Shown here piece by piece: positions 7,765 to 14,291 of a DNA stretch of 20,667 nt. Made by a program: the position numbers and the translations under genes. The number at the start of each line of letters is the position of its first letter. Within the stretch, counting starts at the first letter, position 1. A model generated the notes under the pieces. It did no database searches and was not told where the DNA came from. It worked only from the letters and a program-made list of their open reading frames with translations. Source of the stretch: Anaerolineae bacterium (GTDB taxonomy: Bacteria > Chloroflexota > Anaerolineae > B4-G1 > SLSP01); contig JAFGSL010000378.1 of NCBI GenBank assembly GCA_016934645.1, positions 1 through 20,667 on the forward strand, in the 5' to 3' direction.

Positions 7765-9025
7765 GCTGCGCCTCTTTCAGGCGCGCCTGCTCTTTCAGGC
7801 GCGCCTGCTTCCTGAGGACGCCCCACAACACCACCGCGGCCACGAGCTCAAGGCCCGCGCCGAGCAAAAAGACGTTGCGGTAGCCAATCGCGGCGATGAT
7901 GTAGCCGCTCGCGAGGCTCATCGACCCGAAGCCGAGGCCCATCGCCATCGACGTGATGCCGTAGGTCAGCGCCCGCCACTCGCTGTCGACCAGCTCCATC
8001 TGGAAGACTTGCAGGACGGGAATCCACATCGCCGAAGCGACCTGAAAGCCAATGCGCCCGATACCGGCGGCAGCCCAATGCGGGACAAGGCCCATCGGCA
8101 GCAGACTGAGCGCGACGCCGACAGTGGTGATGAGCAAGGTTCCGCCGTTGTTGTAGCGGGCCATCACGCGCGGGGTGAACAATGAGGCGCTGATCGCGGC
8201 AACCTGCACCACGCTGGTGATCAACCCGATGGATGACGTGCTCAACCGCAGATCGGCGTCCATATAGGCGTTGCAGAAACTCTGGCACGTGGCCCACCCC
8301 GCGTGGCGGATGAAAATGTAAATTGACATCATCGCAATCGGCAGGATGGGCACCGGGCTGCGCGGTTTGTCGGCGTGAGTTTTTGTCAGCGGCGCGGCAG
8401 CTTTCTTGATCCGGCTCAGCGGAATCAGGGCGACCGTCGCCAGCGCGGCTCCCACCCACAAGGAAAAGCGATAGGGCGCAGGGCCATCCAACGATTGCGC
8501 AAAAAGGCCGGCGAACATCCCCGGCAGCAATCCGCCGACGAACGTGCCGACGAGTGTGCCCGTTTCACGGAAAGCGCTGCTGAGCGCGTAAGCGGTATTG
8601 CGGTTCCATTCGTTGGTCGAGGCCATTAGCGCGGGGACCAGGTTCACGTTGAACATCGACCAGCCGATGGTGAGGAAAACCTGTGAGAAAAACGGCCACA
8701 GATCGCGCACTGCGAGCGGCACAAATTCAGTCATCGGCAGCAGCGTCATCCCGACGCTGACGATGATCCCGCCAATCAGCATCGCTTTGCGCGTACCCAG
8801 GCGCGCGCCGAGTGCGCCGCTGGGGATGCCCATACTCATATAGGTCAGTGCGCCAGTGGCGCTGAAAATGCCGACGTACTCTGGGCCATAGCCCAGGCGC
8901 AGCACGTAGATCACTCTGAGCAGGGCAACGATGCCAAAAAAGCTGATCGCCAGAATACCCGTTACCGCAATCAGGAGTCTCGCATCACGGCTGAAGTCGT
9001 GCAGCGAGGGTAACTTGATGCGCAT
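7742..9025 (-). CDS. MFS transporter
   Basis: 427-residue secondary carrier of the major facilitator superfamily with about 12 hydrophobic segments. The loop after the second helix reads GALGARLGTRKAM, matching MFS motif A (GxLxxRxGxRk). A central hydrophilic loop rich in Lys, Arg and Pro (SRIKKAAAPLTKTHADKPR) separates the two halves. The frame is open to 9079, but ATG 9025 (MRIKLPS) is preferred because AGGAGG sits 5 bases before it. The C-terminus contains a perfect tandem duplication of QARLKE. The gene converges on manA with overlapping ends and diverges from the lipoprotein gene. Substrate is unknown; sugars or an exported metabolite are both possible. Confidence 0.88.
   Translation of the reverse strand: MRIKLPSLHDFSRDARLLIAVTGILAISFFGIVALLRVIYVLRLGYGPEYVGIFSATGALTYMSMGIPSGALGARLGTRKAMLIGGIIVSVGMTLLPMTEFVPLAVRDLWPFFSQVFLTIGWSMFNVNLVPALMASTNEWNRNTAYALSSAFRETGTLVGTFVGGLLPGMFAGLFAQSLDGPAPYRFSLWVGAALATVALIPLSRIKKAAAPLTKTHADKPRSPVPILPIAMMSIYIFIRHAGWATCQSFCNAYMDADLRLSTSSIGLITSVVQVAAISASLFTPRVMARYNNGGTLLITTVGVALSLLPMGLVPHWAAAGIGRIGFQVASAMWIPVLQVFQMELVDSEWRALTYGITSMAMGLGFGSMSLASGYIIAAIGYRNVFLLGAGLELVAAVVLWGVLRKQARLKEQARLKEAQLNIPAAS
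7772..7807 (-). repeat. Perfect 18-bp tandem duplication in the MFS gene 3' end
   Basis: Bases 7772-7789 and 7790-7807 are identical on the plus strand (CTCTTTCAGGCGCGCCTG), in frame, and encode two QARLKE hexapeptides in the cytoplasmic tail. Identity at third codon positions indicates recent slippage. Confidence 0.95.
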
Positions 9026-9038
9026 CGAACCTCCTAGA

Positions 9039-9077
9039 TAAAAGTCATAACGTCGATAGTCAAGTAGTCGAGTAGCC
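9039..9077 (-). repeat. GACT-type array in the leader of the MFS gene
   Basis: Read on the minus strand toward the gene, units GGCTACTC, GACTACTT, GACTATC, GACGTTAT and GACTTTTA run from 9077 down to 9039 with a period of 8 bases (one of 7). They end directly before TCTAGGAGG, the ribosome binding site of the gene starting at 9025. This is the same GACT word family as the arrays at 10403 and 17582. Confidence 0.7.
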
Positions 9078-9156
9078 ACCGCGACGGACTATCACTAACT
9101 CACGGCATTGTACAACGAAACTGGTTAAGCGCCTATCGAGAAAGGAGAATATGATC

Positions 9157-10266
9157 ATGTTCAAAAAGCTAAGTGCCGCTCTATGTTTGCTGGGATTGTC
9201 TGTGATCCTCCTGTCGGGCTGCCGCAGCGGTCAGGCAATACAAACCTTGACCGCCACCGTACTGTCCACCACAACCGCGGATGGCCTGTACTGGCCCACT
9301 GAAGGCTGGCGCACGGCGCTCCCGCAGAGCCAGGACATGGACCCCGGAAAATTGCAGCAGATGTTCGAAGCTATCGAAGAGCGGAATCTGGCGCTGCACA
9401 GTATCGTCATCGTCCGCAACGGCTACATCGTTGCAGAAGCGTACTATGAACCTTATGAACAAAACACGCGGCACGAACTGTACTCTTGCACCAAGAGCTT
9501 TATTTCCACTCTGGTGGGAATCGTTATCGCGGATGGGTCCCTGCAAGGCGATCCCGGAGGGGTGGATACATCCGTTTTGACCTGTTTCCCTACACATGAC
9601 TTCGCCAACCCGGACACGCGCAAATCCGCGATGACCATCGAGCACCTGCTGACGATGACCTCAGGCCTGGATTGGCCAGAAGGTGATCCCATCTACCGGC
9701 AGTTGTGGACCAGCCGGGATTGGGTGCAATTCGTGCTCGACCGGCCGATGGTGGCCGAACCGGGCAGCCAATTCAACTACAACTCCGGGTGTTCACACGT
9801 GCTGTCGGCCATCATCGCCGAGCGCAGCGGTGACTTGACACAGGATTTCGCTCAGGAACGCCTCTTTGCCCCCCTCGGCATAAAGAACTTCAACTGGGAT
9901 CGCGACGCCAAAGGCCTGGCAATCGGCGGCTGGGGATTGCAGATCACGCCGCGCGATATGGCAAGGTTCGGCTATCTCTACCTGAACGAAGGCATGTGGG
10001 ATGGGCAGCAGATCGTCCCTGCCGCGTGGGTGCGGGCGTCCACAACGCCTCACATCGAAACGGGAGGGACATTCGACTACGGTTATCAGTGGTGGACGTA
10101 CCCGAAGTGGGACGCCTACGCAGCGAAAGGCCGCTATGGCCAGCTCATCTTCGTCATCCCGGAACATGAGCTAGTCGTCGTTTTCACCGCGGAAATGGAC
10201 AGCGACGCTCCATTGGTCGCGTTGATCGAGGATTTCATCGTTCCTGCCGTCCAATCAGCAGATTGA
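9157..10266 (+). CDS. Beta-lactamase-family serine hydrolase lipoprotein
   Basis: 369-residue member of the class C beta-lactamase/penicillin-binding-protein-like family (PF00144), which holds esterases, D-aminopeptidases and carboxypeptidases. A lipoprotein signal peptide (MFKK, hydrophobic core, lipobox LSGC) ends at C22, so the enzyme should be anchored outside the membrane. The catalytic SxxK is S110-C-T-K113, and the second motif Tyr is Y208 in NYNSG. The third element is likely GRYGQLIF, replacing the usual KTG/HxG. ATG 9157 is preferred over ATG 9151 because AGGAG lies 9 rather than 3 bases away and MFKK is a better signal start. The substrate is unknown: a glycan-ester or peptide activity is possible, and true beta-lactam hydrolysis is unlikely for this subfamily. 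A long dyad follows the stop codon. Confidence 0.88.
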   Translation: MFKKLSAALCLLGLSVILLSGCRSGQAIQTLTATVLSTTTADGLYWPTEGWRTALPQSQDMDPGKLQQMFEAIEERNLALHSIVIVRNGYIVAEAYYEPYEQNTRHELYSCTKSFISTLVGIVIADGSLQGDPGGVDTSVLTCFPTHDFANPDTRKSAMTIEHLLTMTSGLDWPEGDPIYRQLWTSRDWVQFVLDRPMVAEPGSQFNYNSGCSHVLSAIIAERSGDLTQDFAQERLFAPLGIKNFNWDRDAKGLAIGGWGLQITPRDMARFGYLYLNEGMWDGQQIVPAAWVRASTTPHIETGGTFDYGYQWWTYPKWDAYAAKGRYGQLIFVIPEHELVVVFTAEMDSDAPLVALIEDFIVPAVQSAD

Positions 10267-10285
10267 GCAGATCGCAATTGGCGCC

Positions 10286-10381
10286 AGACTACAGAAGTCT
10301 CAACGCAAGTCTGCTAATGCAAATCTCGCGTCCAGCACAGATTTTTACCAAATCAGGTAGTTCGTGAGACTTCTGTAGTCT
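10286..10381 (+). terminator. Perfect 17-bp inverted repeat, possible terminator or structured leader
   Basis: The arms 10286-10302 (AGACTACAGAAGTCTCA) and 10365-10381 are exact reverse complements across a 62-base loop, and the right arm is followed by T-rich sequence. A second perfect 9-bp pairing, TCAGGTAGT at 10353-10361 with ACTACCTGA at 10404-10412, crosses the first to give a pseudoknot topology. It may end the lipoprotein transcript or control the following dinB-like gene. No flanking target duplication was found to suggest a small transposable element. Confidence 0.5.
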
Positions 10382-10402
10382 TTGATATTTTCGATCTACT
10401 GA

Positions 10403-10433
10403 GACTACCTGACTAACAACTATCCGACTGTTT
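10403..10433 (+). repeat. GACT-type array in the leader of the DinB-like gene
   Basis: Units GACTACCT, GACTAACA, ACTATCC and GACTGTTT begin at 10403, 10411, 10419 and 10426 and end directly before TGAGGAG, the ribosome binding site of the gene at 10446. The 11-mer ACTATCCGACT at 10419-10429 recurs exactly at 17583-17593 in the xseA leader. Confidence 0.75.
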
Positions 10434-10445
10434 TGAGGAGACAAA

Positions 10446-11021
10446 ATGACAACCAAGTTACCAGAACCTAAAATCGGCCGTCCGCGCCGTTACGATCTAC
10501 GGCCTGTGCCCAACTTTGCCAACACGGATGTCGCGCTGGCCGTCGCCGCGCTGGATGAGCTACTTGAACGTACACTCGACCAGTTCGATGATCTGCCGCA
10601 AGCGGCGCTTGACTTCGCGCCACAAGGAACGCCGCTGACGATCGGCGCACTCGTCATCCACATGGCCTGGGCGGAGATGGGCTGGGTCGAGCGGATCGCC
10701 CCGGCTTCCATCCCCGACGATCTGCGCGCGCGGCTGGAACCCGGGCGCAAGGTCCCGAAAGGCGAGGGTGTCACGTCCACAGAAACAGCGCGCGATCTCG
10801 TGACGCTCTGCCGCCGCGTGCGCGACGAAGTATCGTATCCCGCGCTGGCGACCATCACGGACGCGGACGTAATCATCCATAGTTGGCAGCGCCCGTTGAC
10901 GCCGCGCGGTGTGCTGATGCACCTCATCTGGCATTGGACGTACCACTCGGCCCATATCGGTCTGCTGCGCGAATTGTGGGGTAGCGACTACACTTGGACG
11001 TTTGGCAGTCTGGGTGCGTAG
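10446..11021 (+). CDS. DinB superfamily protein (four-helix metal-binding)
   Basis: 191-residue protein of the DinB/YfiT-like superfamily, four-helix bundles that bind a divalent metal through three His. Some members are thiol-dependent transferases, such as bacillithiol S-transferases. Here H72 in ALVIHMAWAEMGW and the HxxxH pair H163/H167 in HWTYHSAH are the expected ligands. The N-terminus is polar without a signal peptide, so it should be cytoplasmic. GAGGAG lies 6 bases before ATG 10446. The gene stands alone, preceded by an elaborate leader (17-bp dyad, crossing 9-bp dyad, GACT array) and followed by a clear promoter for the next gene. The specific reaction is unknown; no partner thiol pathway gene is nearby. 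Confidence 0.82.
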   Translation: MTTKLPEPKIGRPRRYDLRPVPNFANTDVALAVAALDELLERTLDQFDDLPQAALDFAPQGTPLTIGALVIHMAWAEMGWVERIAPASIPDDLRARLEPGRKVPKGEGVTSTETARDLVTLCRRVRDEVSYPALATITDADVIIHSWQRPLTPRGVLMHLIWHWTYHSAHIGLLRELWGSDYTWTFGSLGA

Positions 11022-11063
11022 GATGTACCAATATACCTCACCAACCGCCCCTCAAACGCAATT

Positions 11064-11092
11064 TTGACAAAGCTTGCATATCGATCTACACT
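11064..11092 (+). promoter_or_regulatory. Sigma-70-type promoter for the second MFS gene
   Basis: TTGACA (11064-11069), a 17-base spacer and TACACT (11087-11092) match the housekeeping consensus closely. Transcription should start near 11099, which rules out starts of the downstream gene before that point. A very similar pair lies at 14141-14168. Confidence 0.7.
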
Positions 11093-11140
11093 TCCTTTGC
11101 GGCGATCACGCCGCGTATCGTGTCCGGTTTATCTTTTGCG

Positions 11141-12430
11141 ATGAGGTGTAACGTCTTGCGTCTTCCTGGATTGTCTTACGCTCTTCGTTTACGTCTGCGC
11201 GGACTACGCGTGAGCCGGTTGTCAGCCGAGAATCAGAACATCCTCTACTTCACCCTCGATACTGCATTCCAGGGCTTGGTGATGGGCGGTATCTTCGGGT
11301 TTATCTCGGTTTTCGCCGTGCGCCTGGGTGCATCGAATCTACTGGTCAGTTTATTGACTTCACTCCCCGCTATCGTGATGGCACTTTCCTCGATCCCTGC
11401 CGGGCGGATTGTCGAGCAGCAACGAGATCTGGTCCGCTTCACCAACTTCATCCGTATCTTTCACCGCGGATCATTCTTGTTAATTGCGCTGCTGCCCTTC
11501 TTCGTGCACAAATGGCTGGTGGAGATCATCGTGGTCATATGGGCCGCCAAGTCGATCTCCGCTGCGCTGCTGGAATCCTCGTGGATGGCGGTAGTCGCTG
11601 ATTTGATCCCTCCGGCACGGCGGGCCAGAGTCAACGGCACACGCTGGGCCATTTTAAGCGTGGTGACGGCCATTGCGACGGCCGTCTTTGGCTACATCCT
11701 GGATCGCGTCACCTTCCCGCTGAACTATCAGATCGTATTCCTAGTGTCATTTGCCGGTGGGAGCGCGGGGATGTTCTTCTACGGCAAGATTCGCATCCCG
11801 GAGAATGTGCCGGTGGAGCGGGTGCGCACAGTGCGCACGCCCTTCCGGCAGCGCGTGCAAGCCTATCTCCGGGCGATGAACGTCCCGGCGTTTGTGCGCT
11901 ACGAGATTGCCGCTTCGATCCTGCGCCTTGGTCTCAACCTTCCCGCAGCGTTGTATACGATCTACTGGATTCGGTATTTGGGCGCTTCGGACCTTTGGAT
12001 CGGGTGGCAAGCGACGGCGGGGAAGTTGGCTTTGATCGTCGGCTACATCGTGTGGGGACGTTCGATCAGCCACAAGGGCTACCGTGTCCCGATGCTGCTC
12101 TGCACGGCGTTGGTGGGGCTTTACCCGGTGTTGACAGGGCTGGTGACCAACCAACTCTGGTTGCCCTTGGTCGCCGTGGTTCAGGGCTTCTTCAGCACCG
12201 GCATCGATATTTCGTTCTTCGACACCCTGCTCTCCGTCTCCCCAACAGATCGTCGTCCCAGTTTTGTGGCCCTCAACACGATGCTCGCCAGTCTGATGAT
12301 GTTCCTTGCACCGATAGTAGGTAGCCTGTTGGCCGACTGGGTGGGAATTCCTATGGTCTTCTTCATCGCCGGAGGCATGCATCTCCTGGCGGCCCTCCTC
12401 TTATGGCGGTTCCGCGTGGCGCCGGAATGA
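11141..12430 (+). CDS. MFS transporter (second)
   Basis: 429-residue major facilitator superfamily carrier, about 12 hydrophobic segments, beginning with SAENQNILYFTLDTAFQGLVMGG in pieces typical of a soluble N-terminal tail leading to helix 1. The loop after helix 2 is PAGRIVEQQRDLVRF, a diverged motif A. The frame is open from 10994, but the promoter at 11064-11092 puts the transcript start near 11099, so ATG 11141 is the first usable ATG. It lacks a clear Shine-Dalgarno sequence, and GTG 11120, GTG 11210 and TTG 11219 remain possible. The first 25 residues are a Leu/Arg-rich run encoded by repeat-like DNA (see findings), so the true N-terminus may be shorter. It is not close to the first MFS protein in motif detail. 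Substrate is unknown. Confidence 0.85.
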   Translation: MRCNVLRLPGLSYALRLRLRGLRVSRLSAENQNILYFTLDTAFQGLVMGGIFGFISVFAVRLGASNLLVSLLTSLPAIVMALSSIPAGRIVEQQRDLVRFTNFIRIFHRGSFLLIALLPFFVHKWLVEIIVVIWAAKSISAALLESSWMAVVADLIPPARRARVNGTRWAILSVVTAIATAVFGYILDRVTFPLNYQIVFLVSFAGGSAGMFFYGKIRIPENVPVERVRTVRTPFRQRVQAYLRAMNVPAFVRYEIAASILRLGLNLPAALYTIYWIRYLGASDLWIGWQATAGKLALIVGYIVWGRSISHKGYRVPMLLCTALVGLYPVLTGLVTNQLWLPLVAVVQGFFSTGIDISFFDTLLSVSPTDRRPSFVALNTMLASLMMFLAPIVGSLLADWVGIPMVFFIAGGMHLLAALLLWRFRVAPE

Positions 12431-12449
12431 TGCAGGATGCAGGACGCAA
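12429..12449 (+). repeat. Heptamer triplet overlapping the MFS stop codon
   Basis: GATGCAG at 12429 and 12436 plus GACGCAA at 12443 form three 7-base units starting inside the TGA stop of the MFS gene, just upstream of the octamer array at 12456. Confidence 0.6.
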
Positions 12450-12455
12450 GAAACG

Positions 12456-12487
12456 GATTTGCTGATTTTGTGATTTTCAGATTTTAA
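12456..12487 (+). repeat. GATT-type octamer array in the leader of the Thr-type sulfatase-fold gene
   Basis: Four exact 8-base units, GATTTGCT, GATTTTGT, GATTTTCA and GATTTTAA, begin at 12456, 12464, 12472 and 12480. The AGGAGG ribosome binding site follows at 12494 and ATG at 12507. It shares a 14-mer with the array at 1088. Confidence 0.85.
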
Positions 12488-12506
12488 CAGATCAGGAGGT
12501 TTTTTG

Positions 12507-14114
12507 ATGAATGTCATTGTCCTTGTCAACGATACGTTCCGGCGCGACCATCTGGGCTGTTACGGCAACACCTGGATCAAGACGCCCTCTCTCGATGAAT
12601 TCGCCCGCCGGTCGGCCATCTTCGACCAATACTACATCGCCTCCTATCCGACGGTGCCCAACCGTTGGGATATGGCTGTCGGGCGCTATGGCTTCCCGAC
12701 GCACGCCTGGGAGCCGTTGCGCCAGGGTGAGGTCACGTGGGCGCAGTATCTGGCGCGCCAGGGCGTGCACACGCAGATGATCTGGGACACGCCGATGCTG
12801 GCGATGCATGACTACAACTACACCCGTGGTTTCCAAGGCATCGAATTCGTCCATGCGCAGAAAGGCGATCCGTGGATCACTGCGCCTTCGCTGCCGGTCC
12901 GCATGCCCGCTCAGCCGCACAAGATCAAATCGCCGAAGAGCCTCGACAATTACCTGCGCAACCACTACGGACGACGCTACGAGCGCGAGTATTGCGTCGC
13001 CCGCACGATGTCGGCGGCGATGGACTGGCTGGAGACCAACCACGATCAGGAATCCTTCTTCCTCTACGTGGATATGTGGGATCCGCACGAGCCATTCGAC
13101 GCACCGTGGTACGATGTGGCGCTGTATGCCGATCCCGGTTACGAAGGCGACCAGAACCCTTATCCGCAATACGGGCGCTATACCTACATGGGTGAGGCGG
13201 AGCACCAGCAAATCAAGGCGCTGTATGCCGGCCAGGCCACGTTGGTGGATCGGTGGGTGGGGCGTTTCCTAGAACTAGCCGAGCGGTTGGGATTGTTCAA
13301 AAACACGCTAATTCTCTGGACCACCGATCACGGCCATCTCTTCGGTGAACACAATTTGCAGGGCAAGCCCGGTGCTGAATTGGGCCGCCTCTACGAAGTC
13401 ACGACGCGCATCCCATTGCTGGTCTACCATCCCGACGGTTTAGGCGAGGGACAGCACGTCAAAGGGATCGTCCAACCGCCTGATTTGCTGCCGTCGATAC
13501 TCGATTTCATGGGTGTAGAATCGTCCGCTGCCGTGGAGGGGAAATCCTTTTGGCCGCTGGTCGAAGGGCGGAATGTGCAGTTACACGACTACGCCTTCTC
13601 CAACCGCTACCCGCAATCGCTGGGCAATCAAGGCGCAGCCTTCGATGGCTGGGTGGGTACGGACCGGGTCGTGGAACCGGCGACCGTCGCCGACGACGCA
13701 TGGGCCTACATCTGCGTGCCGGGCGGAACGTTGTCGGAGCTGTACAATCTGAAGGCGGACCCCAATCAGCAGCACAATGTGATCGAACAGCATCCTGACA
13801 TCGCCCAAAAGATGCACCAAGCCTTTGTAGAATTCATGCAGGCACACGGCGCTTCTGAAGCACGTCTGCGGCCTTTCGTAGAAGGACAGGTAGCTGTGAC
13901 CATCGAGGGCGATCTCTACGCCTTCCGCGACGACTTTGGCCAATGGATCGCCTTCCCCAGCGAGCGCCAGGCGCGCGCTGCCGCCTATATGCCTAACGCG
14001 CCCGGCTATCCACGTGACATCGAGACCGTCACGTTCGAACAAGTGCTGGCAGACAACCCAAAGAACCTGATTCACCTCTTCGAACAGTATTACTGGGCCG
14101 AGGATTTCGTATAG
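12507..14114 (+). CDS. Sulfatase-fold alkaline phosphatase superfamily hydrolase with Thr nucleophile position
   Basis: 535-residue protein of the sulfatase family (alkaline phosphatase superfamily). Family features include VIVLVNDTFRRDHLGCYGN at residues 3-21 (metal ligand D9; the usual first Asp is N8) and TTDHGHLFGEH with metal ligands D274/H275. In the C/S-x-P-x-R signature, however, the first residue is Thr: T49-V-P-N-R53 in SYPTVPNRWDMAVGRYGF. Thr cannot become formylglycine, so it would act as a direct nucleophile as in other phosphatase-superfamily branches, or the protein may be a phosphoester/phosphonate hydrolase rather than a sulfatase. No signal peptide is visible. TTG 12504 is in frame, but ATG 12507 lies 7 bases after AGGAGG. 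The C-terminal 90 residues go beyond the core. It precedes the GH4 gene and may share a pathway with it. Confidence 0.85.
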   Translation: MNVIVLVNDTFRRDHLGCYGNTWIKTPSLDEFARRSAIFDQYYIASYPTVPNRWDMAVGRYGFPTHAWEPLRQGEVTWAQYLARQGVHTQMIWDTPMLAMHDYNYTRGFQGIEFVHAQKGDPWITAPSLPVRMPAQPHKIKSPKSLDNYLRNHYGRRYEREYCVARTMSAAMDWLETNHDQESFFLYVDMWDPHEPFDAPWYDVALYADPGYEGDQNPYPQYGRYTYMGEAEHQQIKALYAGQATLVDRWVGRFLELAERLGLFKNTLILWTTDHGHLFGEHNLQGKPGAELGRLYEVTTRIPLLVYHPDGLGEGQHVKGIVQPPDLLPSILDFMGVESSAAVEGKSFWPLVEGRNVQLHDYAFSNRYPQSLGNQGAAFDGWVGTDRVVEPATVADDAWAYICVPGGTLSELYNLKADPNQQHNVIEQHPDIAQKMHQAFVEFMQAHGASEARLRPFVEGQVAVTIEGDLYAFRDDFGQWIAFPSERQARAAAYMPNAPGYPRDIETVTFEQVLADNPKNLIHLFEQYYWAEDFV

Positions 14115-14140
14115 AGTTCGAGGTAGACAGGTTTTTCATT

Positions 14141-14168
14141 TTGACAAGACCCAGAAAGTGCCTACACT
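14141..14168 (+). promoter_or_regulatory. Sigma-70-type promoter for the GH4 gene
   Basis: TTGACA (14141-14146), a 16-base spacer and TACACT (14163-14168) lie after the sulfatase-fold gene. Start near 14175 would give a leader of about 115 bases containing the repeat and hairpin described next. It shares ATTTTGACAA and CTACACT with the promoter at 11064-11092. Confidence 0.65.
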
Positions 14169-14207
14169 CCAAAGCAAAGTGCAACGCAACGGTACGTGGT
14201 GCTAATC

Positions 14208-14267
14208 GGTAAACCGTAGACAGAGAAATCCCGTCTACCGTTTACTGTCTACCGTCTACCATCTACG
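14208..14267 (+). repeat. Heptamer array with inverted copies (hairpin) in the GH4 leader
   Basis: Five 7-base units (GTCTACC, GTTTACT, GTCTACC, GTCTACC, ATCTACG) begin at 14233, 14240, 14247, 14254 and 14261. Two inverted units, GGTAAAC and CGTAGAC, lie at 14208-14221. Arms 14208-14223 and 14245-14260 pair at 14 of 16 positions. Another inverted copy, GGTAGAC, is at 14122-14128 before the promoter. The array ends 24 bases before ATG 14292. Confidence 0.8.
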
Positions 14268-14291
14268 AACAGAAGCAAAGGATAGCATACT

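Noticed and set aside
10286..10381. Miniature transposable element with 17-bp terminal inverted repeats
   Set aside because: No target-site duplication at the borders and no second copy in the window; the crossing second stem fits RNA structure better.
10994..11140. 5' extension of the second MFS gene to 10994
   Set aside because: It overlaps the end of the DinB-like gene and lies upstream of the consensus promoter at 11064-11092, so it would not be in the transcript.
12456..12487. CRISPR array
   Set aside because: Units are only 8 bases with no spacers; the same holds for the other arrays.
12492..13211. Minus-strand frame of 239 codons opposite the Thr-type sulfatase-fold gene
   Set aside because: Shadow of a conserved coding region; no recognisable domain.
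12507..14114. Functional formylglycine sulfatase call for this gene
   Set aside because: The signature residue is Thr, which cannot be converted to formylglycine.
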